A stretch of 64,000 nt of DNA from Acanthamoeba sp. SK_2022b (Eukaryota > Discosea > Longamoebia > Acanthamoebidae). The stretch's first letter is position 1. Each line of letters opens with the position of its first letter. The position numbers and the translations under genes were made by a program. Location: positions 1 through 64,000 of the forward strand of contig JANDJZ010000204.1 of the NCBI GenBank assembly GCA_027943245.1, in the 5' to 3' direction. Under the pieces are notes generated by a model that worked only from the letters and a program-made list of their open reading frames with translations, was not told the DNA's origin and searched no databases. Positions 55,466-64,000 of the stretch are shown in pieces.

Positions 55466-55723
55466 ATGAAAAACCTGAAAATGACCATCGCCGCCATCGC
55501 ACTGGCTTCCGTCTCCTTCGGCAGCTTCGCCGCCGAACTGGTCAACGCTCAACCGGCCGATCTGCAAAAAGCCGGCGTCGTCACCGTCAGCGGTGCGTCC
55601 GACCTGAGCAGCCTGGAAAACAAACTGGCGGCCAAAGCCGACGCAGCCGGCGCCAAATCCTTCCAGATCATCGCAACCACCGGCGACAACAAACTGCACG
55701 GTACCGCGATCATCTACAATTAA
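55466..55723 (+). CDS. DUF1471 (BhsA/McbA/YhcN family) protein, copy 2
   Basis: 85 residues with the same signal peptide and domain as copy 1. Substitutions lie mainly in the loop after the helix (GAGGNN in copy 1 is ATTGDN here) and near the C-terminus. It has its own operator set and is followed by a terminator, so the two copies are probably separate transcription units controlled together. Confidence 0.9.
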   Translation: MKNLKMTIAAIALASVSFGSFAAELVNAQPADLQKAGVVTVSGASDLSSLENKLAAKADAAGAKSFQIIATTGDNKLHGTAIIYN

Positions 55724-55744
55724 TTGCCACACCGGCAATCGCGC

Positions 55745-55774
55745 AAAAGGGCGGCTCAGGCCGCCTTTTGTTTT
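55745..55774 (+). terminator. Intrinsic terminator after the BhsA-like gene pair
   Basis: AAAAGGGCGGC and GCCGCCTTTT pair with one bulged G, loop TCAG, followed by TTTTG-TTTT (55766-55774). Confidence 0.85.
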
Positions 55775-55800
55775 ATCTGCCCACCAACGCGCCGGTCGGT

Positions 55801-57099
55801 TTACGGGATCCACCCCAGCAGTCTGAACCACAGATAATCCAGCGGCACCAGCAGCGCAAAGCTGAGCGCGGCCAACAGCAGGCACAGCTTCAACCCTTCA
55901 CGCGCCGGCACTTTGCCCATCCCCATCGCCACCACGATCGGCGAGGCCTGATACGGCAGCAGCGGCGTGGCGTAACCGATCACCTGGGTCATCAGCACCG
56001 TCAGCAGCGGCAAGCCGCTGCCCGCAGACAACGCCTGCGCCAGCGGGGTAAACAGCGCCGGCACACCGTTGGCGGTCACCACGAAATTCAGCAATGCGGT
56101 GATCCCCACCAGCGAACCGAATGCGGTGAACGGTTTGCCGTGCAGGTCCGGCATCATCGCCAGCAGCGCACCGCCCAGCCGATCGCCAAGCCCCGAGTGG
56201 CTGACCAGCGCGGTCAGCCCCAGGATCCCCGCCACGTAAATGCAGGTGCGCACGTTAACCCCGGCGGCGAACTGCTCGCCGTTGAGAAATCCGATGCGCG
56301 GCAACAGGCAAACGCAGGCCGCCGCCAACCCGATCCAGGCGGGAGCGATGCCATGCCAGCTGTCGGTCATCCACAGCAACACCGTGGCGCCCAACAGCGC
56401 GATCAGCCGCCATTCGGCGGCGCTGAGCGGGGTTTGCGCCGCCTCGGCCGCCACCGGCTGCGGCCGCGCACGGAACAGGCCGCAGATGCACAGCGTCAGC
56501 AGCGCGCCTTTGGCGATCCCGAGCACCGGGGCGTGCAACAGCAGGTAAGAAAGATAGGCGAAGTGGCTGCCGTAGGCGCTTTCCGCCGCGCCGCTCATCA
56601 CCAGATTGGGCACGTTGGCCGGCAGGATGCTGGCGGAGAGCTGGAAGGTGCCGAACCCCACCGCCAGCGCCAAACCGATGCGGCCGCGCGAGCCCTCCCC
56701 CAAACCGGCGCGATCGGCCAACGCCATGACGATCGGCATCAGCAGCGTAATGCGCCCCATGTTGGAGGGCATGACAAACGCCAGCGCGTAGCTTATCGCC
56801 ACCACGCCGCCCACCAGGCGGGGCCAGGAGCCGGCCAGGTGCGGCAAGAGCCGGTTGGCCAGGCGATCCGCCAAACCGGTGCTGCGGATGGCGGTGCCCA
56901 GCACGAAACCGCTAAGCACCAGCCAGAATGCGGAAGACGCGAAACCGGAAAAGGTCACCGCGGCGGGCGCCAGCTGCAACACCATCACCGCCGCGAAGAA
57001 CAGCAGCGCGACCAAATACTCCGGCAAGCGGGCGCTGGCCCATAGCGCGATGACCACCAGCGTGACCAGCGCGGACAGCGCCATCGGATCCCCCAACAT
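55801..57099 (-). CDS. SLC13/DASS-family anion transporter
   Basis: 432 residues with about 11 hydrophobic segments. Features such as SNMGRITLLMPIVMAL and the C-terminal YQASPIVVAMGMGKVPAREGLKL resemble sodium-coupled dicarboxylate/sulfate carriers. The ligand is unknown. The start is preceded by GGGAGGAAA. It is oriented towards the BhsA-like genes and away from the MarR-GNAT gene. Confidence 0.83.
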   Translation of the reverse strand: MLGDPMALSALVTLVVIALWASARLPEYLVALLFFAAVMVLQLAPAAVTFSGFASSAFWLVLSGFVLGTAIRSTGLADRLANRLLPHLAGSWPRLVGGVVAISYALAFVMPSNMGRITLLMPIVMALADRAGLGEGSRGRIGLALAVGFGTFQLSASILPANVPNLVMSGAAESAYGSHFAYLSYLLLHAPVLGIAKGALLTLCICGLFRARPQPVAAEAAQTPLSAAEWRLIALLGATVLLWMTDSWHGIAPAWIGLAAACVCLLPRIGFLNGEQFAAGVNVRTCIYVAGILGLTALVSHSGLGDRLGGALLAMMPDLHGKPFTAFGSLVGITALLNFVVTANGVPALFTPLAQALSAGSGLPLLTVLMTQVIGYATPLLPYQASPIVVAMGMGKVPAREGLKLCLLLAALSFALLVPLDYLWFRLLGWIP

Positions 57100-57122
57100 A
57101 GTTTCCTCCCTGATAAAACGTT

Positions 57123-57136
57123 GTGATTGTTATCAA
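57123..57136 (-). promoter_or_regulatory. Possible FNR/CRP site upstream of the SLC13 gene
   Basis: On the minus strand TTGATAACAATCAC matches the FNR pattern TTGAT-N4-ATCAA at 9 of 10 fixed positions and also resembles a CRP site. Oxygen or carbon control would fit a dicarboxylate carrier. It lies only about 25-37 nt before the start codon, so it may act as a repressor site or be chance. Confidence 0.35.
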
Positions 57137-57183
57137 ACGGTTAACAGGGTGGCACAAGGCGCGGGCGCTAACCTTGAAACCGC

Positions 57184-58113
57184 TCACATATCGTCGTTCT
57201 TCAGATTTTTCAGCATGCACACGTTACAGCCGTGATGGCCGGTGTTGCCGCGCCGTTCCGTCAGCAGCGTGAATCCCAGCGCGTAGTACAACCCGATCGC
57301 CTCTTTCAACTGTTCGGTGGTTTCCAGGTAGCAGTAGCGATACCCCGCCGCCCGCGCCGCCTTCAGCGCCTGTACCACCATATAGCGCGCCATGCCCAGC
57401 CCACGCGCGCCGGGTTTGAAGAACAGCTTTTGCAGCTCGCAATAGCCGGGCTCTTCGCCCGCCAGCGGCGCCATGCCGACGCCCCCCACCACCTGCCCGT
57501 CCCGCTCCAGCACCCAGTAATGGCCGCCGTTGTCGCGATACAGACCGGTCAGACGATCGAGATCCGGATCGTGCAGGCTGACGCCTTCCATCTTGTCCAT
57601 GCCGTACTCGCGAAACACATCGCGAATGATCGCCGCCATCGCCGCATCGTCGCGCGCGGCAATCGGCCGCACCCGCAGGTTGGCGTCGCGCTGTTTGCGC
57701 GCGCTGCGCAGCGCCGCGGTCATCTTTTTCATCGCCGCGGTGGTACTCGCCAGCTCATCGTCGTCCAACTGCGCCAGCGCCGCCTGCATAAAACCGTCGG
57801 CGTCGCTCTCGATACCGGCCAGCGCCTTGCCGCCCTTTTTACTCAGCCGGTGCAGGTTGTGCCGCTTGTCATCCGGATGATCCACCGTTTCTATCACACC
57901 GGCGGCAACCAGGCTGCGCAGCGCCCGGCTGGCGCTGGCTTTGTCGATGCAAAGCCGGGCCGCCAGCTCGGTGACGCCCAGCGGCTGCTCGCTGACTTCA
58001 ATCATCAGATGGATCTGCAGCGGCGAAAAGCGCGAGCCGTTGCTCTGCTTGTTCAACATGCCGAATTCTCTGACCAAACTGCGCGCCAATGCTCTGAAAT
58101 CCCTGATGTTCAC
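57184..58113 (-). CDS. MarR-type regulator fused to a GNAT acetyltransferase
   Basis: 309 residues. Residues 1 to about 145 are a MarR winged-helix domain (LGVTELAARLCIDKASASRAL with DHPDDKRHNLHRLSKKG). Residues about 150-309 are a GNAT domain with the acetyl-CoA motif GARGLGMARYMV near residue 232 and a C-terminal YYALGFTLL. Such bifunctional proteins exist in several bacteria, but the regulon and acetylation target are unknown. The end is Cys/His-rich (GHHGCNVCML). Confidence 0.87.
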   Translation of the reverse strand: MNIRDFRALARSLVREFGMLNKQSNGSRFSPLQIHLMIEVSEQPLGVTELAARLCIDKASASRALRSLVAAGVIETVDHPDDKRHNLHRLSKKGGKALAGIESDADGFMQAALAQLDDDELASTTAAMKKMTAALRSARKQRDANLRVRPIAARDDAAMAAIIRDVFREYGMDKMEGVSLHDPDLDRLTGLYRDNGGHYWVLERDGQVVGGVGMAPLAGEEPGYCELQKLFFKPGARGLGMARYMVVQALKAARAAGYRYCYLETTEQLKEAIGLYYALGFTLLTERRGNTGHHGCNVCMLKNLKNDDM

Positions 58114-58589
58114 GACGTTATGCTCCCCTGTTCTTCCACCTTCACGCTAGGTTGGATGGATTATTTGTTGATAGTGTTACCTAATTTCGAACATAACGAT
58201 AACGCATAAACAATCGCGAATGAATAACCAACGGGGCACCTGAATATGTCAAAATATTTCACCACCAAGAATTTAAAACTAATAAATAAATAATTTAAAA
58301 AATTAAAACCCAATCTAATATTTTAAATTAAAATAAAAAACCAATTAAAATGAACACAAAAACAGCAAAATTTTAAATAGCAAAGAATAAAACAAATATC
58401 TATTTGAAAAATAAAATATAAAAATTAAAATGTGAAAACTTGATATCGACAACTTAACCGCTATCTGGTCAACGTCGGTTACATATTTACGCCTGCCTTC
58501 GCGCGCCTCCCTGCGCCATTGTCCCTTTTGCCAAAAGTAGCCCATGCTTTAACTGCTCCTCTCCTTCTGGCTAACCGGGACGCTGGCTC
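58114..58589. other. AT-rich intergenic region before amyA
   Basis: A 476-bp gap with no convincing gene. In 58261-58440 I count 27 G/C among 180 bases (15 percent), in sharp contrast to flanking genes. The only short frame is a 15-codon ATG at 58245, not supported. It may be an H-NS-silenced or UP-element-rich promoter of amyA, or a remnant of acquired DNA. No terminator or tRNA was recognised. Confidence 0.7.
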
Positions 58590-60080
58590 ATGACGAAAAA
58601 AACCACCCTGCTGCAATTCTTCCACTGGTACTACCCCGACGGCGGCAAACTGTGGCAGGAGGCCGCCGAGCGCGCGCCGCACCTGGCCGAACTGGGCATT
58701 ACCGACCTGTGGCTGCCGCCTGCCTACAAGGGCGCTTCCGGCGGCTACTCCGTCGGCTACGATACTTACGATCTGTTCGATCTCGGCGAATTTGACCAGA
58801 AAGGCAGCGTGGCCACCAAATACGGCGACAAGGCGGCGCTCGAACAGGCCGCCACTACGCTGCGCGAACACGGCGTCGGGGTACTCTACGACGTGGTGTT
58901 CAACCACAAGCTTGGCGCGGACGAGAAAGAACAGGTACACGTGTTCAAGGTGGACGCCAACAACCGCAACGACATCGACGACCAGGGCTTCGACGCGCTG
59001 GCCTACACCCGCTTCACTTTTCCCGGCCGTCAGGGCGTGCATTCCGAGTTTATCTGGGATTACACATGCTTCAGCGGCGTCGATGACGTTGAGCAGCCGG
59101 ACGACAAAGGGGTGTTCAAAATCGCCAACGACTATGGCGACGACGGCTGGAACGATCAGGTTGACGACGAAAAAGGCAACTACGACTATCTGATGGGGGC
59201 CGACGTGGAGTTCCGCAATACCGCCGTGACGGAGGAGCTCAAATACTGGGCGCGCTGGCTGTTGGAAAGCCTGCCGTGCGACGGCTTCCGCCTGGACGCC
59301 GCCAAGCACATTCCCGCCTGGTTCTTCAAAGAGTGGTCGGATCACGTACGCGGCAGCGCACAGCGCGACCTGTTTATCGTCGCCGAATACTGGTCGCACG
59401 ATCTGAGTGCGCTGCAACAATACATCGAGCTGGTGGACGGCAAGGTGATGCTGTTCGACGTGGCGCTGCACCTGAAGTTTCATCAGGCGTCGAAACAGGG
59501 CGACGGCTTCGACATGGCGCAGATCTTCACCGATACCCTGACCGCCGCCGATCCGGCCCACGCGGTGACGCTGGTCGCCAACCACGACACCCAGCCGTTG
59601 CAATCGCTGGAAGCCCCGGTGGAACCCTGGTTCAAACCGCTGGCCTACGCGCTGATCCTGCTGCGCGAACAGGGCGTGCCCTGCGTGTTTTACCCCGACC
59701 TGTATGGTGCCAGCTACCGCGACAAGGGGCGCGACGGCGGCGAGTACCAGATTGACATGCCGGCGATCCCGGAGCTGGAGAAGCTGATCGCCGCCCGCCA
59801 GCGTTTCGCCAACGGCCCGCAAACCGACTACTTCGACGACAGCCACTGCGTGGCCTTCCGCCGCGCCGGCACCGCCGAGGCCCCCGGCTGCGTGGTGGTG
59901 CTGACCAACGGCGGCGAGAGCGGCAAGACCGTCGCGCTGGGCGCCGATTTGGCGCACACCGCCTGGCGCGATTTCCTCGGCAACCGTCAGGAGGAGATCA
60001 CCACCGACGACCAGGGCAGCGCCCATTTCCCGGTCAACGCCGGCAGCGTCAGCGTCTGGGTGCCGGCCGCCAGCCTGTGA
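58590..60080 (+). CDS. amyA: Cytoplasmic alpha-amylase AmyA (GH13)
   Basis: 496 residues with no signal peptide, as in the cytoplasmic AmyA of E. coli. GH13 catalytic residues are visible: nucleophile Asp236 ([11 protein letters not shown]), acid/base Glu266 (IVAEYW) and Asp333 (VANHDTQP). It hydrolyses internal alpha-1,4 links in maltodextrin or glycogen. The start follows a weak ribosome site. Confidence 0.93.
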   Translation: MTKKTTLLQFFHWYYPDGGKLWQEAAERAPHLAELGITDLWLPPAYKGASGGYSVGYDTYDLFDLGEFDQKGSVATKYGDKAALEQAATTLREHGVGVLYDVVFNHKLGADEKEQVHVFKVDANNRNDIDDQGFDALAYTRFTFPGRQGVHSEFIWDYTCFSGVDDVEQPDDKGVFKIANDYGDDGWNDQVDDEKGNYDYLMGADVEFRNTAVTEELKYWARWLLESLPCDGFRLDAAKHIPAWFFKEWSDHVRGSAQRDLFIVAEYWSHDLSALQQYIELVDGKVMLFDVALHLKFHQASKQGDGFDMAQIFTDTLTAADPAHAVTLVANHDTQPLQSLEAPVEPWFKPLAYALILLREQGVPCVFYPDLYGASYRDKGRDGGEYQIDMPAIPELEKLIAARQRFANGPQTDYFDDSHCVAFRRAGTAEAPGCVVVLTNGGESGKTVALGADLAHTAWRDFLGNRQEEITTDDQGSAHFPVNAGSVSVWVPAASL

Positions 60081-60200
60081 GCGCCCGCCGCCGCGTAATG
60101 ATGACGCGGCGGCAAAACTAATGTTTGCCTTTCGGGTCTAACTTACGCTATCAACTGCGCAAGCCATTCACACCGGAGCCTAAATAGGGTACAAGGCTGC

Positions 60201-61049
60201 ATGAAAATTCCAAAACGACTCCAGCCGCTGGTTGATGACGGGTTAATCGACGACGTCATCCGCCGGTTGAAAAGCGGCAAAGAAGCCGACGTGTTTATCG
60301 TGCGCTGCGGCGATGAGATCCGCTGCGCCAAAGTGTACAAAGAGGCCGAGAAGCGCAACTTCAAGCAGGCCGTTCACTATCAGGAAGGACGCAAGGTGCG
60401 CAACAGCCGCGACGCGCGCGCCATGAGCAAAGGCTCCAAATTCGGCCGCCAGCAGCAGGAAGAAGCCTGGCGAAACACCGAAGTGGACGCGCTGTATCTG
60501 CTGGCCAAGGCCGGGGTGCGGGTGCCGCAGCCGGACATCTGCCTGGACGGCGTGCTGCTGATGGAGCTGATCACCGACGAAGAAGGCCTGGTGGCGCCAC
60601 GCCTGAGCGATGTCATCCTGACGCCGGAACAAGCGCGCGCCGATCACGCCCTGATGATGAACTACGCGGTGCGCATGCTGTGCGCCGGGCTGGTGCACGG
60701 CGACCTGTCGGAATTCAACGTGCTGATGGATAAAGACGGGCCGGTGATCATCGATCTGCCGCAGGTGGTGGACGCCGCCGCCAACAACCACGCCAAAAGC
60801 ATGTTCGAGCGCGATATCGGCAATCTGGCCGAGTATTACGGCCAGTTCGCGCCGGAGCTGCGCGACAGCCAATACGCCAAAGAGATTTGGGCGCTGTATC
60901 AGGAAGGCAACCTGACGCCGGACAGCGTCCTCAGCGGCCGGTTCAGCGAAATCCTGAAACGCGCCGACGTCGGCTCGGTGCTGGAAGAGATCCAGGCCGC
61001 CGGCGAGGAACATCAACGGCGCATGATGGCGCGCAACGCGGAAGAGTGA
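60201..61049 (+). CDS. RIO-type serine/threonine protein kinase
   Basis: 282 residues. ATP-binding Lys44 in CAKVYK, catalytic HGDLSEFN with Asp168 and Asn173, and the metal-binding Asp185 in IIDLPQ are the RIO family signature. It begins with SGKEADVF, which replaces the ordinary P-loop. The bacterial group is poorly studied. A role in ribosome maturation or stress is inferred from the archaeal and eukaryotic relatives. Confidence 0.88.
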   Translation: MKIPKRLQPLVDDGLIDDVIRRLKSGKEADVFIVRCGDEIRCAKVYKEAEKRNFKQAVHYQEGRKVRNSRDARAMSKGSKFGRQQQEEAWRNTEVDALYLLAKAGVRVPQPDICLDGVLLMELITDEEGLVAPRLSDVILTPEQARADHALMMNYAVRMLCAGLVHGDLSEFNVLMDKDGPVIIDLPQVVDAAANNHAKSMFERDIGNLAEYYGQFAPELRDSQYAKEIWALYQEGNLTPDSVLSGRFSEILKRADVGSVLEEIQAAGEEHQRRMMARNAEE

Positions 61050-61058
61050 CGCGCCGCG

Positions 61059-61277
61059 CTATTCGACGCGAAACACGTCCGGCCGCTGCGGCGTCGCCGC
61101 CTCGTGATAGATATCCCCCAGATAGCCGGCGATCTCCTCTTCGCGCAGATCGGCCGGCAGCACGATATCGTAGCTGGGGGCATATTTGCGCTCCGGCAGC
61201 GTCACGCGGAACAGCCGCCATTCGTCCCCGATGCGCTTCACGCCCAGCAGACGGCCGAACACGTTAAAAATCATCAT
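61059..61277 (-). CDS. Small conserved-looking protein, possible DUF7661
   Basis: 72 residues: NVFGRLLGVKRIGDEWRLFRV and YDIVLPADLREEEIAGYLGDIYHE suggest a small alpha/beta protein. I believe it fits the DUF7661 family but cannot verify. Two adjacent ATGs at the start leave 71 or 72 residues. It is convergent with the RIO kinase (10-bp gap) and divergent from the AraC gene. Confidence 0.55.
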   Translation of the reverse strand: MMIFNVFGRLLGVKRIGDEWRLFRVTLPERKYAPSYDIVLPADLREEEIAGYLGDIYHEAATPQRPDVFRVE

Positions 61278-61346
61278 CCGCCATTCCCCCCCTCGTCGCT
61301 TTCAGGCTATAACACTGTGATGCCGCCGCAGTGAAAAGGAAAGCGT

Positions 61347-62174
61347 ATGAGTGATAAAACGCCGCAGTTCTGGCGCGATCCGCAGTTGCCGTTCGTCGAA
61401 GCCCGCGCCATCGCGGATGGCCGCCAGGTGTGCTACAGCCTGCACAGCCACGAATTCTTTTCCATCGGCGCCATCACCGGCGGCGTCAGCACCTATGTCA
61501 ACGGCGAGCGGCGCATGCAGGTCAGCGCCGGCGATCTGGTTGTCATCAACCCGCAGCAGGCGCATGCCTGCAACCCCATCGCCGATCGTTGCTGGTCGTA
61601 CATCATGTTCTATCTCGATCTCGCCTGGCTCGGCGCGCTGCAGCAGGAGCTGCTCGGCGGCGACGGTGACCGTTTTGTTCCGTTCAGCCAGCCGCTCAGC
61701 CGCGATCCGGCGCTGTTCCACGGCCTGAACCGGCTTTATGCGCTGCTGACGGATCCGCTGTGCTGCGCGCTGGAAAAACAGATCGCCATGGTGGAGTATT
61801 TCAGCACCCTGCAGCTCGGGCTGGGCGATGTCCGCCAGCCAGAGACACCGGCACATACCCGACTGGAAGCGGCGGCGGCGTTTATCGACGCGCACTGCAC
61901 CCGGCCGCTGACGCTGGACGACATTTGCCGCGCCGCCGCGCTGTCCCCTTCTTACCTGATCCGCGCCTTCCGCCAGCGCTACGGCATGACGCCGCACGCC
62001 TATCTGGTCAACCACCGCGTGCAGCACGGCCATCGGCTGTTGAAGAGCGGCCTGCCGATCGCCGCGGCCGCCAGCGAAAGCGGCTTTGCCGATCAGGCGC
62101 ACTTCCAGCGCACCTTCAAGCAGCTGCTGGCCGCCACGCCGGGGCAGTATCAAAAACCGTCCGCCAGCAGATAG
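61347..62174 (+). CDS. AraC-family transcriptional regulator
   Basis: 275 residues. N-terminal cupin-type sensor domain (HEFFSIGAITGGVSTYVNG, residues about 35-55, GDLVVINPQQAHAC) and a C-terminal double helix-turn-helix (LTLDDICRAAALSPSYLIRAF and SESGFADQAHFQRTFKQ). The exporter gene downstream is convergent and overlaps by 25 bp. AraC/LysE neighbours are common, so the exporter may be its target. Confidence 0.9.
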   Translation: MSDKTPQFWRDPQLPFVEARAIADGRQVCYSLHSHEFFSIGAITGGVSTYVNGERRMQVSAGDLVVINPQQAHACNPIADRCWSYIMFYLDLAWLGALQQELLGGDGDRFVPFSQPLSRDPALFHGLNRLYALLTDPLCCALEKQIAMVEYFSTLQLGLGDVRQPETPAHTRLEAAAAFIDAHCTRPLTLDDICRAAALSPSYLIRAFRQRYGMTPHAYLVNHRVQHGHRLLKSGLPIAAAASESGFADQAHFQRTFKQLLAATPGQYQKPSASR

Positions 62175-62740
62175 CAGGCGCTGGCCGCCAACAGCAGAGC
62201 CATCGTCCGGTTGAAACGCCGCACGTTGCGCGCCTGCCTGAGCAGGCCGCGCAGCATCGCGCCGACATAGGCCCAGCAGGCCACCGAGGCATAGCAAATC
62301 ACGAAGTAAAGCCCGGCGAACTGCCACAGCAGCCGGATGTCGCCGTCGCCGACAAAGGCGCCGAGGCTGGCCACCGACGCCAGCCACGCCTTGGGATTCA
62401 GCCATTGCATCAGTGCGCCGTACCAACAGGAAGGCGCCCGCGCCGCGCCGTTGCCCAATCTGCCGTCGTCAAACGCCAGCCGGTAGGCCATAAACAGCAG
62501 GAAGGCCACGCCGGCCCACTGAATCAAGCGGGTCAGCGCCGGCCACAGGGTCAGCAGCTGGTGCATGCCCAATCCCAGCAGCACCAGCAACAGGGTAAAC
62601 CCCAGCGTGGCGCCGAACACGTGACGCTGGGTCGCGCTAAAGCCGAATTGCGCCCCGGCGCTCAAGGCGACGATGTTGACCGGGCCAGGGGTGATGGAGG
62701 CCGCCAGCGCAAACGCGGCCATGGAAAGGTAGATATTCAT
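62150..62740 (-). CDS. LysE/RhtB-family amino acid exporter
   Basis: 196 residues from the ATG at 62740, with AGGTG 6 nt upstream. Six hydrophobic segments and the family opening ITPGPVNIVALSAGAQFG. The central QWLNPKAWLASVASLGAF is also typical. It likely exports an amino acid or derivative. The 3' end overlaps the AraC gene. Confidence 0.88.
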   Translation of the reverse strand: MNIYLSMAAFALAASITPGPVNIVALSAGAQFGFSATQRHVFGATLGFTLLLVLLGLGMHQLLTLWPALTRLIQWAGVAFLLFMAYRLAFDDGRLGNGAARAPSCWYGALMQWLNPKAWLASVASLGAFVGDGDIRLLWQFAGLYFVICYASVACWAYVGAMLRGLLRQARNVRRFNRTMALLLAASACYLLADGF

Positions 62741-62823
62741 GATGGGCACCTGAGAAAGAATTCACAGGCGCCAGAATGCCGACCGCCGCCGACAACGTAT
62801 TGAACAGAATTGCCCTGTTCGGT

Positions 62824-63729
62824 TTAACGCGCGATCGCCGCCCGGCGGCGCGGCAGCCCGAAGGTGTTGACCGCCATGCCGGCCAGCACCAGCAATGCGC
62901 CGCCGAACTGCGCCGGCGACAGCGCTTCGTCCAGCAGCAGCCAGGCGGCGAACAGCCCGACCAACGGCACCAGCAGCGTCAGCGGCGCAACCCGCCAGGT
63001 TTCATAGCGCCCCAGCAGGCTGCCCCACACCGAATAACCGAACAGCGTGGCGGCGAACGCCAGATAGGCAACCGCCAACCAGGTGCCGACCTGCACATGG
63101 CTCAGGCTGCTCAGCACCGCCTCAGAGCCGTCGAACAGCCAGCTGCAGGCCAGGAACGGCACGACCGGGATCGGCGCGCTCCACACCACCAGCGATAAAA
63201 TATTACGCTGCGGGAAACCGGCCAGGATCTTCTTGTTGGTCAGGTTGCCCAGCGCCCAGGAAAACGCCGCCGCCAGCGTCAGCAGCAGGCCCGCCAGGGG
63301 GACCGCGCCGCTGCCCGGCTTATGCAGGCTGGCCTGCGCCAGCACCAGCATGCCGCCGCTGGCGATAGCGATGCCGACAAAATGGTTAACGCGCAGCTTT
63401 TCGCCCATCAGCACGACACCCAACAGCAGGGTGAAGAACACCTGCGCCTGCAGCACCAGCGAAGCCAGCCCCGCCGGCATCCCCACCTTGATGGCGACGA
63501 ACAGAAACGCAAACTGCGCGAAGCTCATGGTCATGCCGTACAGCAGCAGCCATTTCCACGGGATCGTCGGGCGCGGGATAAAGAAGATCGCCGGCAACGC
63601 CACCAGCAAGAAACGCATTCCGGCCAGCAGAAACGGCGGCATGCCCTGTAAACCGAACTTGATCACGACGAAATTCACGCCCCAGATCACCACCACCAAC
63701 AGCGCCAACAGCCGATCGCGCAATATCAT
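62824..63729 (-). CDS. eamA: O-acetylserine/cysteine exporter EamA
   Basis: 301 residues from the ATG at 63729, with GGGGCGAGG upstream. Ten membrane segments in two EamA repeats. The sequence LLALLVVVIWGVNFVVIKFG and the segment RYETWRVAPLTLLVPLVGL match EamA (YdeD) of E. coli closely. It exports cysteine-pathway metabolites. Confidence 0.88.
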   Translation of the reverse strand: MILRDRLLALLVVVIWGVNFVVIKFGLQGMPPFLLAGMRFLLVALPAIFFIPRPTIPWKWLLLYGMTMSFAQFAFLFVAIKVGMPAGLASLVLQAQVFFTLLLGVVLMGEKLRVNHFVGIAIASGGMLVLAQASLHKPGSGAVPLAGLLLTLAAAFSWALGNLTNKKILAGFPQRNILSLVVWSAPIPVVPFLACSWLFDGSEAVLSSLSHVQVGTWLAVAYLAFAATLFGYSVWGSLLGRYETWRVAPLTLLVPLVGLFAAWLLLDEALSPAQFGGALLVLAGMAVNTFGLPRRRAAIAR

Positions 63730-63816
63730 CCTCGCCCCGCTTATCCCATTGAAAATTCGCTTTAGCTTGCAGGTTACAACCAAACCGGGCGCATGGACAC
63801 CGGCAAACGCCGGCGA

Positions 63817-64000
63817 TTATTCAGGCATCAGGCCGATAAAGGTGGTCTTCTTGCGCGGGCCGGTCATCAGCGCTTCCAGCTTCTCCACGCACTGCAGGTA
63901 GTGCGGGGTCTGCTTGTGCGCCGCCACCGCCTGCTCGTCGCGATAGGCTTCGTAGATGTAAAACCGCGTCGGAATCTGTTCGTCCTGCAGCACGTCGAAG
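63817..64000 (-). CDS. lsrG: LsrG, AI-2 degradation isomerase, 3' part only
   Basis: The last 60 codons are in the window and the gene continues beyond 64000. The visible [41 protein letters not shown] and PRKK residues match LsrG, a dimeric alpha/beta-barrel isomerase of phospho-AI-2. A lsr operon should lie to the right. A CCGGC/GCCGG hairpin follows the stop (63802-63815) but lacks a U-tract. Confidence 0.87.
   Translation of the reverse strand, partial: FDVLQDEQIPTRFYIYEAYRDEQAVAAHKQTPHYLQCVEKLEALMTGPRKKTTFIGLMPE

Noticed and set aside
58345..58545. 66-codon minus-strand frame in the AT-rich block
   Set aside because: Composition follows the AT-rich DNA, no ribosome site is seen and no family is recognised.

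Overview
The window looks like chromosomal DNA of a high-GC Enterobacterales species, most likely Serratia of the S. marcescens group. This is inferred from protein resemblance (YedA, AmyA, EamA, LsrG, YehS, OsmF/YehYXW, SseA) and gene content, not from a database search. Coding density is high. No rRNA, tRNA, insertion sequence, prophage or CRISPR array was seen.

Layout. 1-5.8 kb: an MFS exporter cut by the window edge, divergent from a Cys-rich winged-helix regulator; a DUF2878 membrane protein; yedA; a small membrane protein; a LysR/SDR pair. 5.8-10.5 kb: an osmoprotectant ABC operon (osmF-yehY-yehX-yehW) ending in a signal-less PhnD-like protein. 10.5-24.9 kb: desaturase, OsmC protein, a lipoprotein that is essentially a stand-alone TolA domain III, LysR, a three-gene hydrolase/monooxygenase/amidohydrolase operon, Gfo/Idh/MocA oxidoreductase, GST, DUF1127, a MocR regulator, NUDIX, sseA, a LysR/DUF4865 pair and a flavin monooxygenase behind a near-perfect Fur box. 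25.0-26.7 kb: a Phd/ParE toxin-antitoxin module with a clear promoter-operator, an acetyltransferase and DUF2165.

26.8-38.5 kb: one long minus-strand unit for urea uptake and ATP-dependent urea breakdown: allophanate hydrolase, urea carboxylase, a GntR regulator and urtABCDE. It has a textbook sigma-54 promoter upstream, so nitrogen control is likely. 38.7-41.3 kb: an M60/enhancin-like metallopeptidase with two C-terminal mucin-binding-type repeats. 42.0-45.7 kb: phnCDEE phosphonate/phosphate-ester uptake behind a possible Pho box. 45.8-47.0 kb: a second-type tryptophanyl-tRNA synthetase preceded by what reads as a complete trp-type attenuator: a 17-residue leader peptide with tandem Trp codons, a pause hairpin, a possible antiterminator and an intrinsic terminator. 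I consider this the best discovery in the window.

47-58 kb: a beta-hydroxyacid dehydrogenase, cysteine hydrolase, SUFU-like protein, DUF2236 protein, YjaB-like acetyltransferase, a metNIQ-type transporter whose binding protein lacks the lipobox, a ComR-like TetR gene facing two tandem BhsA/McbA-family genes with duplicated operators, an SLC13 carrier and a MarR-GNAT fusion. 58.1-64 kb: a very AT-rich gap, cytoplasmic alpha-amylase, a RIO-type kinase, a small hypothetical gene, AraC, a LysE-type exporter, eamA and the 3' end of lsrG, which suggests an lsr operon beyond the right edge.
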